Position numbers and translations under genes: made by a program. This document shows positions 49,962 through 61,000 of a stretch of 64,000 nt of DNA, in pieces. The stretch covers positions 62,001-126,000 of the forward strand of contig QNQO01005788.1 of assembly GCA_003290165.1 (NCBI GenBank). Reading direction: 5' to 3'. The DNA comes from Berberis thunbergii (lineage: Eukaryota > Streptophyta > Magnoliopsida > Ranunculales > Berberidaceae). How positions within the stretch are numbered: position 1 is the stretch's first letter; every line of letters starts with the position of its first letter. The notes below the pieces were generated by a model. It was not told the DNA's origin. It worked only from the letters and a program-made list of their open reading frames with translations, and ran no database searches.

Positions 49962-50638
49962 TGATGATACATAAAAATGGTCACACCTCTAAGCCATACA
50001 CGTATCATGATGATCTCGAAGAAATACAGGCCCCCGCATCAGTCCAATACTGAACAAGCCCAAACGGTTCTAAGCCCACTCAAATCAGTCCGCCAGGTGG
50101 ACCCAAACTCTCACAGCATGCTAGACCCACACATTTTACTGCTATCCTCAATATTCATAAGTCTCACTAAGGAAAGTATCTCAAAGATCGGCTTCGGACG
50201 GGCAATTACAGCTGTTATTTGCTTCCAACCAGAAAGCAAATACCAAAGTACATTCCACACAGGGAAACTCCCTTTTACGGATTGCTTTCCTATTGGGAAC
50301 TATCTCCCGCGTATTTAGGAGCACAGGGCTAACATGGAATTTTCCTCCTACAACACGACTCCTAATTAGAGAAGGATCTCCACGAAGATCTCCTTCATAA
50401 ACTACGCCTACGATGGCCTGGTAAAACCAAGACTCCTTGTATTATAAATAAGACATGAGGTTGATAAGCTAAGGTAAGCTACAAATTCCCTGTTACAACA
50501 TTACACCTTCTTCATATCCCTGACTGACTTTAGCATCGAAGTGCCATCGGCCACCACAACGGTGGTCCGTGGCTCATGTGTGTTACTTGTGCAGGTCAGC
50601 AGGAACCAAGTCAAAGCAAAGAGCAAAAAATGACTGCA
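49962..50638 (+). repeat. 5' LTR of Tat-like element F
   Basis: The LTR starts TGATGATACATAAAAATGG and ends ATGACTGCA before TCAGTTTGGCGTCGTCC. It shares the CATCGAAGTGCCATCGGCCAC block with element C. A TATA box (TATAAATA, 50443-50450) lies about 195 bp before the end. It is longer (677 bp) than the LTRs of C and E, so it belongs to a related subfamily. A 3' copy is not found. Confidence 0.7.
50443..50450 (+). promoter_or_regulatory. TATA box in the element F LTR
   Basis: TATAAATA in the GC-poorer part of the LTR, at a position fitting the U3/R boundary. Confidence 0.45.
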
Positions 50639-50640
50639 TC

Positions 50641-50660
50641 AGTTTGGCGTCGTCCGTGGG
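50641..50660 (+). other. Primer binding site of element F
   Basis: AGTTTGGCGTCGTCCGTGGG lies right after the LTR and matches those of elements C and E. Confidence 0.65.
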
Positions 50661-50716
50661 GACGACGAAGTTTTTAAATTTACACTAAGCGTCGTCTCCT
50701 TCCAAAACATAGAGAG

Positions 50717-51120
50717 ATGGTGACCACTAGGTCACGCAACAATGGAGAACCAAGGGGCACGTTAAACACTCAGGCTATCCCTACTCCACCCCTTTCAGCA
50801 CTTTTCGTCGATCACGGATAACAAACACACACTCCCATAACAGAGGCAGCACCAACAAACTCCGAGGAGCCACCGACCAACGAAATATGTGTGCTTCATA
50901 AAGCACACTCCGAGTCCAAACTTTCCAACAGGTCCAGAAAAAGGTTTTCTACGAAATATGAAGCCCCAACAAAACACCAAATAATTCAGAGCGGGAAAGC
51001 TTAATCCGAACTGGGAAGGACCTTATAGAGTTGCTAAGATCAATAGGCTGGGAACATACTTGCTGGAAGACGCCGACGGCGACGGGCTTAAACAACCATA
51101 GAATGTAGAGCACCTCAAAA
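50717..51120 (+). pseudogene. Gag start fused to integrase tail, element F
   Basis: ATG 50717 (MVTTRSRNNGEPRGTLN) begins a gag N-terminus that meets a stop at about 50819 and continues as ITEAAPTNSEEPPT. Near 50975 the sequence jumps to the end of pol: GKLNPNWEGPYRVAKI-like reading and GTYLLEDADGDGLK, the same tail as in element C. Everything from the gag middle to the integrase core is therefore deleted. Confidence 0.65.
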
Positions 51121-51221
51121 AATATTATCAATAAAATATTTTGCTTTTACCAAAATTTCCACTTCTGTCTATTACAACTCTCAACTAGCTCGGCTATGAC
51201 CAGACTCAAATATCACCCCAA

Positions 51222-52000
51222 AGCCTAGTCTGCTTCGCATGGGTCATGAAGGCTGAGGAAGTGGGAGTCTAGTCAGCGCTAGTCCACTAATGACGACGAC
51301 TTGCCAAGAGATCATTGCTTTCAATACAGACAATGATTGCCGAACTTGCCAGGTAAGCTCAGTCAATTCGCGATTGATGATGACGACTTCTGATCCGCAA
51401 AGCCTAATCTGATTCACGCAGGTCATGACCGCTGAGGAAGTGAGAGTTTAGTCAACATTGGTATGCTGATAACGACGACTTGCCAAGGGATCATTGATCT
51501 CAATATAGACAATGATCGTCAAACCTGCCAGGTAAGCTCAGTCAGTTCGCGACTGATGATGATGGCTTCTGGTGCCCAAAGCCTAATCTGTTTCGCACAG
51601 GTCACGACGGCTGAGGAAGTGAGAGTCTAGTCAGTGTTTGTCCACTGATCATGATCACTGAACTTTCCAGGTAAGCTCAGTCAGTTCGCTACTGATGACA
51701 ACGACTTCTGGTGCCCAAAACCTAATCTGTTTCGCGTGGGTCATGACGGCTGAGGAAGTAGGTGTCTAGTAAGCGTTGGTCCGCTGATGACGATGACTCG
51801 CCAGGGGATCATTACTCTCAATACAAACATTGATCGTCGAACCTACCAGGTAGGCTTACTTAGTTTACAACTGACGACGGCAGCTTCCAGTACACGAGAC
51901 CTAATCCGCTCAGTGTGGCTCACAAAGGCCAAAGGAGTACGAGCAGAAGTCAATGCTAGCCTACTAACACTTAGTAAGACGTTACAAACAATGACTGAGG
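51222..52000 (+). repeat. 179-bp tandem repeat in the 3' region of element F
   Basis: Anchors AGCCTAATCTG or variants occur at 51222, 51401, 51580, 51719 and 51898, giving spacings of 179, 179, 139 and 179 bp; the fourth interval has a 40-bp deletion. Each unit contains GGTCATGACGGCTGAGGAAG, a GATCATTG...ATACAGACAATGATCG block and GGTAAGCTCAGTCAGTTCGC. The last unit is partial and diverged. Tat-lineage elements are known to carry such repeats between pol and the 3' LTR. Confidence 0.85.
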
Positions 52001-52520
52001 GAGCCTGGTCAACCCCTGATCGGCAACGATTTATGCTGGTTAAACCCTAATCCATCACAGGATCGAAATAAAACAACAATATATTTTGACTGATGAAGAC
52101 AAGCATCCCATCTAGTAGTGCAAACTCTACGATCTACGAAGAAACTAAAGTAAACACAACAATACACGGAAACCAACTTACGACACGAGGCTGCCACTAC
52201 GCCGCACTGAAACAGATAGAGTACTTCCAGATTCAGCTACATCGTGCAAACAACCTGACACGGTGCAAGGCCAGACGACGGTAAAGACATCATTTTTGGG
52301 CGGTGTTGAGGCAATAAGCTCTTCTGCCCAGCGAATCGAAAAGGCCAAGGCAAGTGGGAACACATCCCCCGACATTCCATCGGCATGGAGATCCGCCCTT
52401 CTGCAAGGTATACTCTTCAGTAACCTATGTAATGCCTCGACAGTCCGCAACATTATCCGCGAGAACAACACAAATTCACTTCAAGGTCAGGATCAGTTTC
52501 TCTCCGTCGACGGTTAATTT
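52001..52520. other. End part of element F, no gene recognised
   Basis: Between the tandem repeat and the LINE, ORFs on both strands (plus 52263-52517, minus 52471-52178) overlap and have no motif. The place would suit an antisense extra ORF as in elements C and E, but I cannot show homology. Confidence 0.35.
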
Positions 52521-52689
52521 GCTTTATGTTATTTGTATCCCTTTCCATAGTCAATATCAAAACCTTGTTGAAGACACATGGATAAATATCTCAGAATCAT
52601 CTCCTCGTTAGGCTCACCCTCAACTCAACCCCCTCCCCCCCCCACCCTTTGGACCCCTCAATAAACTCCATAAGCTCAGACACAATCTT

Positions 52690-54365
52690 TCGTTATGGAA
52701 TAAATAACATTTTGGTAATATTTTCCATCTCATGAAGGGGGTAAAAAATCAAATTGACTAGTTACTCACTCTCCCTGTTACAGAACAAAATACCCTCCAG
52801 CTGGTTAATCACAATAATTTCCTTGAAGAACTCCTGATCAGAGAGGAATCTTATTGGAAACAACATTCCAGAACCAATTATGTTTCTCTTGGGGATAAGA
52901 ACAATAAGTTTTTCCATACATCCACCATTCTGAAAGGTAAGAAGAATGTCATTACTAAACTGAAGAACATGGAAGGTCAGTGGGTTTTTGATAGTAGAGG
53001 TGTGACAACCCTTATCAAAGACTACTTTCAAGACATTTACATTTCTTTTTAACCAAACTCTAACCCGAAAATTCTTCAACCTTTTCAACCGTGTATTAGT
53101 AGTGAGGAAAATGTGTTCTCACTTCTATACCAAGGGAGGAGGAGATTTAAATACTCTCAAGTCTTTTGGGAACCTTAAAGCTCCCGGGCCAAATAGCTTT
53201 CAAGTGATCTTAAAAAAAATACTGGAATATTGTCAAAGAGGATGTCATCAATACGGTTCAACATTTTTTTTATCAATAAACATGTTCCCCCAGCCTGAAA
53301 TTTCACATACATAGCACTCATCCCCAAGTGCCCAAATCCAACCCAAGTCTCACAATTCAGACCCATCAGCCTTTGTAACGTATGCTACAAATTTTTCCTT
53401 AAAATCCTAGCAAACCGTCTTAAAGTCCTTCTCCCTAAATTCATATCTCCATTTCAAGGGGCCTTTATACCAAGGCATTTTATTGAGGATAATACAGAGG
53501 GAGTTCAGGAGGTGATGCATCAATTTAAGAAATTCAGAAGAAGGAAAGACGGATGGATCAACATCAAAATGGATATGGCTAAGGCTTACAGTAGGGCCGA
53601 ATGGTGCTTTCTTCTGGAGGTATGTTCCGCTTTGGGTTTTTTCAGTGATTGGTGTAGCCTACTTCACTGTTGTCTATCCTCTGTGGCTTATAATGTCCTC
53701 ATCAATGCGAAACCTGATGTTTTCATTAAACCAAGTATAGGTATAAGACAAGAGGACCATTTCTTCCCTTTCTTATTCATTATTCTTGCTGAGACACTTT
53801 CTAGAATGATAATGAAAGCCCAAGCCAATGAGGACATAAATGGTTTAAAGTAAGAAGATCCTCTCCAGGTATCAATCATCTTACGTTTGCAGATGACCTT
53901 ATATTTTTTGTAAAGCTTCTCTGGATCAATGCCACCGAGTGAAGGATATCCTTAAGGATTATTGTCAGGTATTTGGTCAATTGATAAACTTTGATAAATC
54001 ATCCGTTCTTTTTACCCCCAATGTCCATCATAGACACCGGCGTATGATCTTAAGGGTGTTGGGAATAAGAGCTGTAAACAAAAATGAATAATATTTGGGC
54101 CTCCCACTTATTCTCTCAGGAAACAAAACCCAAGAATTCAACTACTTAATTGATAGGGTCAAAAAATACCTTGCCAGCTGGAAATGTAAACATTTGTCTT
54201 GGGCAGGTAGAACGACTCTCATTAAATCAGTGTCTTCTTCTATCCCCATCTATCCTATGCAATCTTTCATGATCTCAATTGCTATGGATTATTTAAATAG
54301 AATGTTTTGGTGGAGGGGAACTAAGAATAATAAAGGCCATTTTTTCTTGCGAAGTGGGATTTAGT
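52690..54365 (+). pseudogene. LINE reverse transcriptase
   Basis: Typical plant L1 RT motifs appear in broken frames: ALIPKCPNPTQVSQFRPISL (about 53310-53375), FISPFQGAFIPRHFIEDN (about 53440-53490) and NIKMDMAKAYSRAEWCFL (53560-53615). Then come the GIRQEDHFFPFLF segment, ILRLQMTLYFL near 53880, where the catalytic FADD box should be but is frameshifted, and the RT tail YLASWKCKHLSWAGRTTLIK (54160-54230). Several stops and shifts make it inactive. Confidence 0.8.
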
Positions 54366-55500
54366 GTCTGCACCAAAAAATATGGGTGGGGTTAACGTTC
54401 AGTTGTCTAAACCTAAAAATCTTGCCCTATTGTCCGAGATGGTGGTCAAAATTCTAGAGCGACCAGATGACCTTTAGCCAACACTTCTCAAGTCAATATA
54501 TTTAAAAAATTGCAACATTTTCCAAGCCTCTTTCACCAAAATGGGTTCTTCCTTCCTTTGGAGGAGCTTGGGGAAAACTCTTAATACTCTTAAGAAGGGG
54601 TTATTGTGGACGATAGCAAATGGGGAGTCCTTCAATATTTGGGAGGATGTGTGGCTAACTGATTTTGTTCCTCTAAGAGACTATGTGCAACCGAATACCC
54701 TTTATTTTTTTGATTCTATAAAAAAACTTATCATTATGGAAGAAGGGGGCAAAAGGAATGAGACCAACCTACTATTGAAATGTTTTTCCCTTATCAGATA
54801 GCGATGGCTATCCTAGACATTCGAAGGAAAAAGATGTGCTTATTTGAAAACATGAAACCAAAGGAGTCTTCACTGTGAAATCAGCATATAAATCATTCAA
54901 GAGTGATATGACAATTTCTTCTAACACTTCTTCATCCAGAGGAGATGATAGGAGATTTCTCCAATGTATTTGGAGACTCAAAACTTCCCATTGAGTTCAA
55001 CTTTTTCTCTGGAAAATTTATAAATGACTGATTCCTGTGGGGTAGGTCCTTAGACAACATACAATAGTGGGTGGAGATTGCCCACTTTGCAATACAGAAA
55101 AAGAAACGTCAAGGCATGTTCTTTTTCAACGTCCTTTTGTTGTCCAAGTGTGGGGTATGTCCAACATACCCGTTACATGGGATAAAGTGGATTTATCTCA
55201 TAAGAAATTTTTTTTAGAGTTCTTGTGGTACATGTACACAAGTAAGTATGAAAGGGAACAAAGCACGGTTAGAACAACTGCAGTCCTAGATCATATCTGG
55301 CTGGCTAGAAATAGTTTGGTTTTTAACACAAAAATTTCAGGGTACAGATGATAGCAAGACTTGCAAATATTTCAGTTAAATTCTGGCAGGACTCATGCAA
55401 CTTGGAACAAAAATCAAATGCCAATAATGTCAGAGTTGATACACTACAAGGAAACACAAATACAAACACAAATGCAAATAATCCTTCTATCTCAATAGTT
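54366..55500 (+). pseudogene. LINE RT-linked zinc-binding domain
   Basis: 54541-54801 gives the segment WRSLGKTLNTLKKGLLWTIA and FNIWEDVWL that lies between RT and the zinc domain in plant L1 elements. 55067-55351 gives CPLCNTEKETSRHVLFQ, with the conserved C-X2-C and H, then VWGMSNIPVTW. This matches the zf-RVT domain. Confidence 0.75.
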
Positions 55501-56030
55501 TTTTAGTAGGCAAAGACATTAGTATGTCATGAATTTATTATGTTGGTCACTGATGTTACTTTCCACAGGAACATGTGTGATGGTTGTTTTGTTTTTTACA
55601 TGACTGATGCAGATGGAAAGATAATAGGGATAAATAAAGGATGATGAAGAAAAAGTATGAAAACAAGCTTTGAAGCTGAACTAGAAGGGGTTAGACTTGG
55701 AAGTGAATAGGCAATGGCGAAAGAGTACAAGAAGATTGTAGTGATAGCTGATAACAAAGATATTGCAAAATTGATCAATGGCAGAAGCGAGCATTTATCA
55801 TGGCAGTAGAAAGTGACTTGGTAGTATCGTCTAGAACACAAACTAGTATATTTTGAATGTTTCAAAGTAATTCACATTATAAGAAGTATGAACCTAACAG
55901 CTCTGGCTGCATCAGTCTATGCTAGCAGCAGTAGTAGTAGTAATAATAGTGATGATGATTTAGATATGGGTTGTACTTTAAACCTTAATGGCTTTTATTT
56001 CTAATGCAATTTCGATTTCGTTGATAAAAA
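55501..56030 (+). pseudogene. LINE RNase H remnant and 3' end
   Basis: Broken readings around 55665-55760 give FEAELEGVRLGSE and VVIADNKDIAKLI, the glutamate and second aspartate regions of the L1 RNase H. The C-terminal LTALAASVYASSSS follows. Stops at 55710 and elsewhere inactivate it. Confidence 0.6.
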
Positions 56031-56784
56031 AAGTTTTAATAATAAGTTGGAAGACAAGGATGTTGTCATGCATAATTTAATGTTCCCTGGGTTAACTATG
56101 CATGGGGATAAGTTGTCAATATGTTTAACTCAATGGTGATTTAAGGTTGGAAGCCCAACCACATTACTTTTGCAGGTGATTTAAATTCATGTAGTCATTG
56201 GGGGTAGAAATCTCCGAGTCCATGACTAAGGACTATGAAATTGAACAAAGTAGTGAGCGGTTGAACACTACAGGTTCATATTTTTTCTTGCCCATTAAAA
56301 TTAATTAAAATTCTGAGTTGCGTGGAAAGGTAGCGAAACTCCCTTTAAAGGGAACATAGAAGATTCAAATATGCATGTTCTATATATGTTTATGTTTCGT
56401 TGGGGTAATGGAATATTCAGGGAACATGGAAGCTAAGGTAAAGGGTAAAGGTAAAAAGTCCTTAACTTTTTAATGGACGTAATTGCCCTTATTACTTTTT
56501 GAGACAAACTTTTACCTTTATTATGGGACGATGATGTCGGTTGAATTGCTTATGTATCAGATTTCTATTCGGAGTTATCCAATTGTTGGGTGAGAGATTT
56601 GGTTTATGCTTTAATAGTTAATAGTATAGTACTAAGAAAGTTCTATGACAAATGCAAACATTGCTTTTCAAAATTTCATACAAACCTCCAATCTTAGAAC
56701 CATTTATTATCCTAGAAACTAGTTTCAGCAAGATTATGTCCATATATGGCATGGCTATTGGAAACAAAATAAATTTTGCGAATG
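56031..56784. other. Spacer
   Basis: No gene, array or clear transposon is recognised between the LINE end and the start of the long inverted repeat. Confidence 0.45.
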
Positions 56785-57142
56785 TCGTGCCCCCAAGCAC
56801 TATGATAAACTCTTGACCCTTTTCCATTTACGAATGGCAACGACTACCTCGCACCACCATATCCTCTTTTTCACACCACCATTGAGTTTTTATTTTTTAC
56901 ATTCTCACACCACTTATATAAATAAAAACCATTCATTTTCTCCCATTACCTGTAGCACCCCGAAATTTTTCTACTTACTGAAAATATTTATATTTTTGTG
57001 TGATTGTCTTCATTAAGTTATGGGCATACGTATGAGCTATTTGTTTGTCCATGTGATGTGTAGTTGTTTATTTAAGAATTAATTTCCTATTTACCTTCCT
57101 CTACCGAATCTCGGGACGAGATTTTTTTGAGTTGTATATATT

Positions 57143-60100
57143 GTAATACCCGCCTAATTAAATAAATCTAAAAATTTCTTTTGTAAACTCTAATGTTGAT
57201 GGGTTGTTAGTCAATTGTATTTGGTCTTGGTTTTGGGCTTTTATTAAACTAATAAGTAGGGTTTTTATTTTGTGAAAGAGGGTGGGTGCACTCGAAAGTT
57301 CGGTGGGGGCGAATAGCCACCCACCATATAAAAGAGAAACAAAACTTTTTTTTTCTCCTTTTTCTTTTCTCCTTCCTTCTTCTTTTCTTTTCTCCTTCCT
57401 CCTCCACATACATTTCGATGGTGGCTGACAGTGGCGAGGCGATGAAGATGGGAAGAAGGAGAGGTCGAGATGGTGATGATGATCTAATAGGTTCTGGATT
57501 TGAAGCATAGAACTAGGTGGTGTTTGTTCCAGTGGCGGTTCCGGAGGCGGTGAATCCACCCAGGTTGGTTTTGAGGATGCAGGAGGATGGGAAACAACCT
57601 GATTTGGTTACGATTGTGGCTGCTTGCCCTGCGTGAGGGGATCCTGCATCGTTGAAGATAGGGAAGGGAAGGCGAGAAGAAGAAGAAGATAAACGTTTCA
57701 GAGGCGGAGAGATCGAATCGTGACCGTCGATTCTTCCCTCTCGAACGATCTGATCTGTTGATTAAGGATGATATTCATCTATTGACGGTTCTCGGTTCAT
57801 TCAGTGAATGAACTTGTCGTTTTCGTACTGGATCTGCCAACCTCATTTTGGATCTTCTGCTTCGCCCGACATCAGATTAGATGGCTTTGTTGATTTGCAA
57901 TGCAAAGCTTGGCGAATTGATTAATGGTTGAATAGAACAAGTGGAGGTAGAATGTCTGATTTATCTTATTGGGCTTCAAGTGTCAACTCCACCCTGCTCT
58001 TTTTGTTTTTGTTTTTGTTTAGTGAGCTGTGTTGATTTGGAATGTGGATTTAGTCCTTAGCTAACATCAAACCACATAGTATGGTGAGAGATTGTCGTGG
58101 AGCAATATGGTTTGCAAGTTTTTGGATGGTACTCGAAAGAGGTGAAATCAAGTCAAAGGATTGTGCAATTTGGAGGTTGAGCATGAACTTGATATGTGAA
58201 TTCGATTGCTACATTAAATATTAAGGGTTCAAGAGTTGAAGTGGCTGATCGAGCAACCCCTTAAGCTATGAGTTGCAGATGCTCTTAGCGACGTAATTGC
58301 GAATGGTGATGGCGTTGACTATGAAGGGTTATTGCGTGGATCCTTGCGAAATCAGTGAGTTTTTCTTCATTTTCCTTTTGAGATTTTTGTATGAATTGAG
58401 AATGTGGAGTGATGATGACCTCGTGTATCTGTTTTTGTTTATTTATGATGCTAGTTTGAGGTTTCTTTTCCTTCATGTTTTGTTTTTATCCCATACATGT
58501 TTGATTAAATGCGCCACCGAAAGGAATGGACTCACAAATTTTGATAATATGTGTTTCAAAACTACCAAAGCGATTTGTTCTTACAAATTTGCCAATATAA
58601 TGTGTCTTGTTTGTTTGACTGCAAATGTTAGTTGGCAAGTTTTACTGCTGGTGTACTTTTATTTGCATTAGCAATAAAGTTGAGAAGTTTCATTTCTTTT
58701 GGGAGCTCACAGTAAATATATTTCGGATTGTTTACATGTGTACCAATGTTGTATGCCATATGGAGATATGACTTTCTTGGCAAAGTTGTTGAGTAGGATT
58801 AAATCATGAGCTAGTCATTTTTGGGTTTAGATACATCTGTTAAGGTATACATGATGAACCCCCTCATCATTTAGATTGGATCAGTGGATTGAGCTTAAGT
58901 TTATTGGCTTAAACCACTAGTTGGGTTGAAATCCAACTCAAGACAAGTTTAGAAGAACCATTTTTTTTTAAAGTAAGCTTTTGTGGACTCGTGACTATAT
59001 ATGTTGAATTTTGCTGCTCATTACATGGTTTTGTGTTATACTATAATCTAGCATATTATATATGCATGAATAACTAGTGAACATAATTTGATATAAGGAG
59101 ATCCTTTCACTACATGATTCTATGGGTTGCACTCGCATACCAGCCAATTTATATTTTATTAAATAAATATTAGATATTGGTTGGAATTTAACTGAGCACT
59201 TGTTTTAGCTTTAGTATTTGTATTGTTATGCAAATTGGTGTGCATTTTGTTTTTCATATGATGCAAAGAGATGAGATATGTGAATTGACTATGTGTCAAA
59301 TATTACTTGTTCCCCAAGAGAACGGTGGATACTGTGGTTGATTTACTTATGGTTGACAAAGTGTCACCATAAACGAGTTTTGAGTTTTAGTTTTTTTATG
59401 CTCTTTTCCACAACTCCAAAAAAAAAAATTGTGAAAAGAAAAGAAATTTTTGTATACAGACTTGCTTGTATACTTGTGATATTATTGGGTATGCAGACTT
59501 GCTTGCATATCAGTGTACTTGCCAGTGATCGACCTTCGGGTGAGATGACATGTTCCTCGAGGTGGCACGACCTTCGGGTGAGATGACATGTTCCTCGAGG
59601 TGGCACCCCACTTGGAACATGTACGCTCCGAATGGTTTCGATGGCAAGGGCGGCACACTTGGGTGAGGTGTGTTCGGTGCACCGTTCCATGTGTGTTCGG
59701 TTGTACGTGTAGATTTAGGAAGAATACTTGCCATGGATCGAACTTCGGGTGAGATGACATGTTCCTCGAGGTGGCACCCCACTTGGAACATGTACGCTCC
59801 GAGTGGTTTCGAAGGCAAGGGAGGCACACTTGAGTAAGGTGTGTTCGGCACAGGAGGAGAGTGCGATTGTGGAAAAGTAGCGAAATTTCTTTTTGTGTAT
59901 GTGCGTGAGTACCTTAAAGGAAGAAACTAAATGCTCATTCAACCATTGAATGAGAACTACATGTCTTCCTAAAGGTAGAAAAATGTGTTTGTTTAATATT
60001 CAATAATAGTCTAATATACTTATGAATTGTATTGTTGTTGCATTTATGAGGATTGATAACTCATAAATTTTATTTATTAGTAATAAATAATGCATATTTA

Positions 60101-60518
60101 ATTATTATGATGATAACACCATTGCCTCATTGAGGAACTACCTGATGGTGTGGTTATTTATTGATTGGTATATTTTAATGTTGTCATGTGCGGATTTATT
60201 GATTTTGGGATGAAGATTTCTCACACCAGCTTTATTGCTGACCCGAGTGAGCTTTTGCTTCTTGGGTACATTCCTTTTGGAATGTAGCCGAGTAGCCTTT
60301 CAGTTTTAGAGATTTTGAGCTGCGTTCTTGGAGTTCTGCTAGTGAGCTAGCCATGCCAGTCTTCTCCGGGTTAGATTTTTTATTTGTTCAGATGTTTAGT
60401 TCATGTTGCTATTTGTTTCTGTTATTATTGAATTCTCACGTCCTGAGTTTTGGGGAAAACGGATAATCCTACGTGGCGTTTTGGGATTTTCGTTTCCTTA
60501 GAAAATCGGGGCGTGACA
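57143..60518 (+). repeat. Long LTR of element Z
   Basis: TG..CA ends, about 3.4 kb. A TATA-like CATATAAAAGAG lies near 57325. The pyrimidine-rich stretch after it resembles a 5' leader. The 3' third resembles the end of the element A LTR (CACCAGCT...GCTGACCC block). Tandem duplications occur at 59.5-59.85 kb. ORFs in it are spurious or captured fragments. Confidence 0.5.
59530..59850 (+). repeat. Tandem duplications inside the element Z LTR
   Basis: A 38-bp unit (CGACCTTCGGGTGAGATGAC ... GAGGTGGCA) is repeated at 59530 and 59568. A larger unit starting there is repeated 171 bp later at 59739, including GTACGCTCCGARTGGTTTCG and GCACACTTGRGTRAGGTGTG. Confidence 0.8.
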
Positions 60519-60521
60519 GTT

Positions 60522-60533
60522 TGGTATCAGAGC
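60522..60533 (+). other. Primer binding site of element Z
   Basis: TGGTATCAGAGC, a perfect initiator-tRNA-type site three bases after the LTR end. Confidence 0.75.
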
Positions 60534-60784
60534 ATTTGGTTAGCCTAGGCTGGGGTAGAGTCTAGGTGATCCTCGGAATGTGGATATGGGAGAGCAGTAG
60601 TGTGACTATCTAGAGATAAAGTGACAAGGGTGAACCTTGAACTTTTATTATTATTTCTTTTTCTTCGTGAATCTCGAGATGAGATATCTGTGACTAACTT
60701 ATTTTAATGTCAATAGTGGATGACATTATTCAGTGTCGTTTTCTTGTAGCGGTTTGTTATCTTGAATATTTAGTTAACCCTTTT

Positions 60785-61000
60785 CGCGAATCTCGGGACG
60801 AGATTCTTTTGAGTTGTATATATTGTAACACTCGTACTTTTTCAATGGCAATAAAAATGTATGCAACTAAAATTCAATTTTTATTTTTATTCTTAAAATC
60901 TTCTTTCGTTTGACAAGTGGTATTTTTTCGAAATTCGCTTAACTTTCTTTCCTTTACCGAATCTCGGGACGAGATTCTTTTGAGTTGTATATATTGTAGC
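60785..61000 (+). repeat. Two tandem pol/LTR junction motifs
   Basis: GAATCTCGGGACGAGATTC followed by TTTTGAGTTGTATATATTG occurs at 60785 and again at 60957, each followed by an LTR-like start (TGTAACACTCG and TGTAGCACCCC). Similar junctions are at 57106 and, inverted, at the window start. A weaker variant GAATCTCGAGATGAGATAT is at 60668. Confidence 0.75.

Larger units (their letters stand above)
52521..56030 (+). mobile_element. 5'-truncated L1-type LINE
   Basis: The 3.5-kb element lacks ORF1 and the endonuclease. It starts in the linker before RT (HNLSLWNK near 52690, then EESYWKQHSR and DKNNKFFHTSTI near 52850-52930). RT, a zinc-binding domain and RNase H remnants follow in order. It ends at about 56030 with a short A-rich tail (GATAAAAAAAG). 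Target duplications are not visible to me. It sits downstream of element F in the same orientation. Confidence 0.8.

Noticed and set aside
58297..58671. A 124-codon plus-strand ORF in the long LTR
   Set aside because: Hydrophobic, T-rich translation with no motif, inside non-coding LTR sequence.
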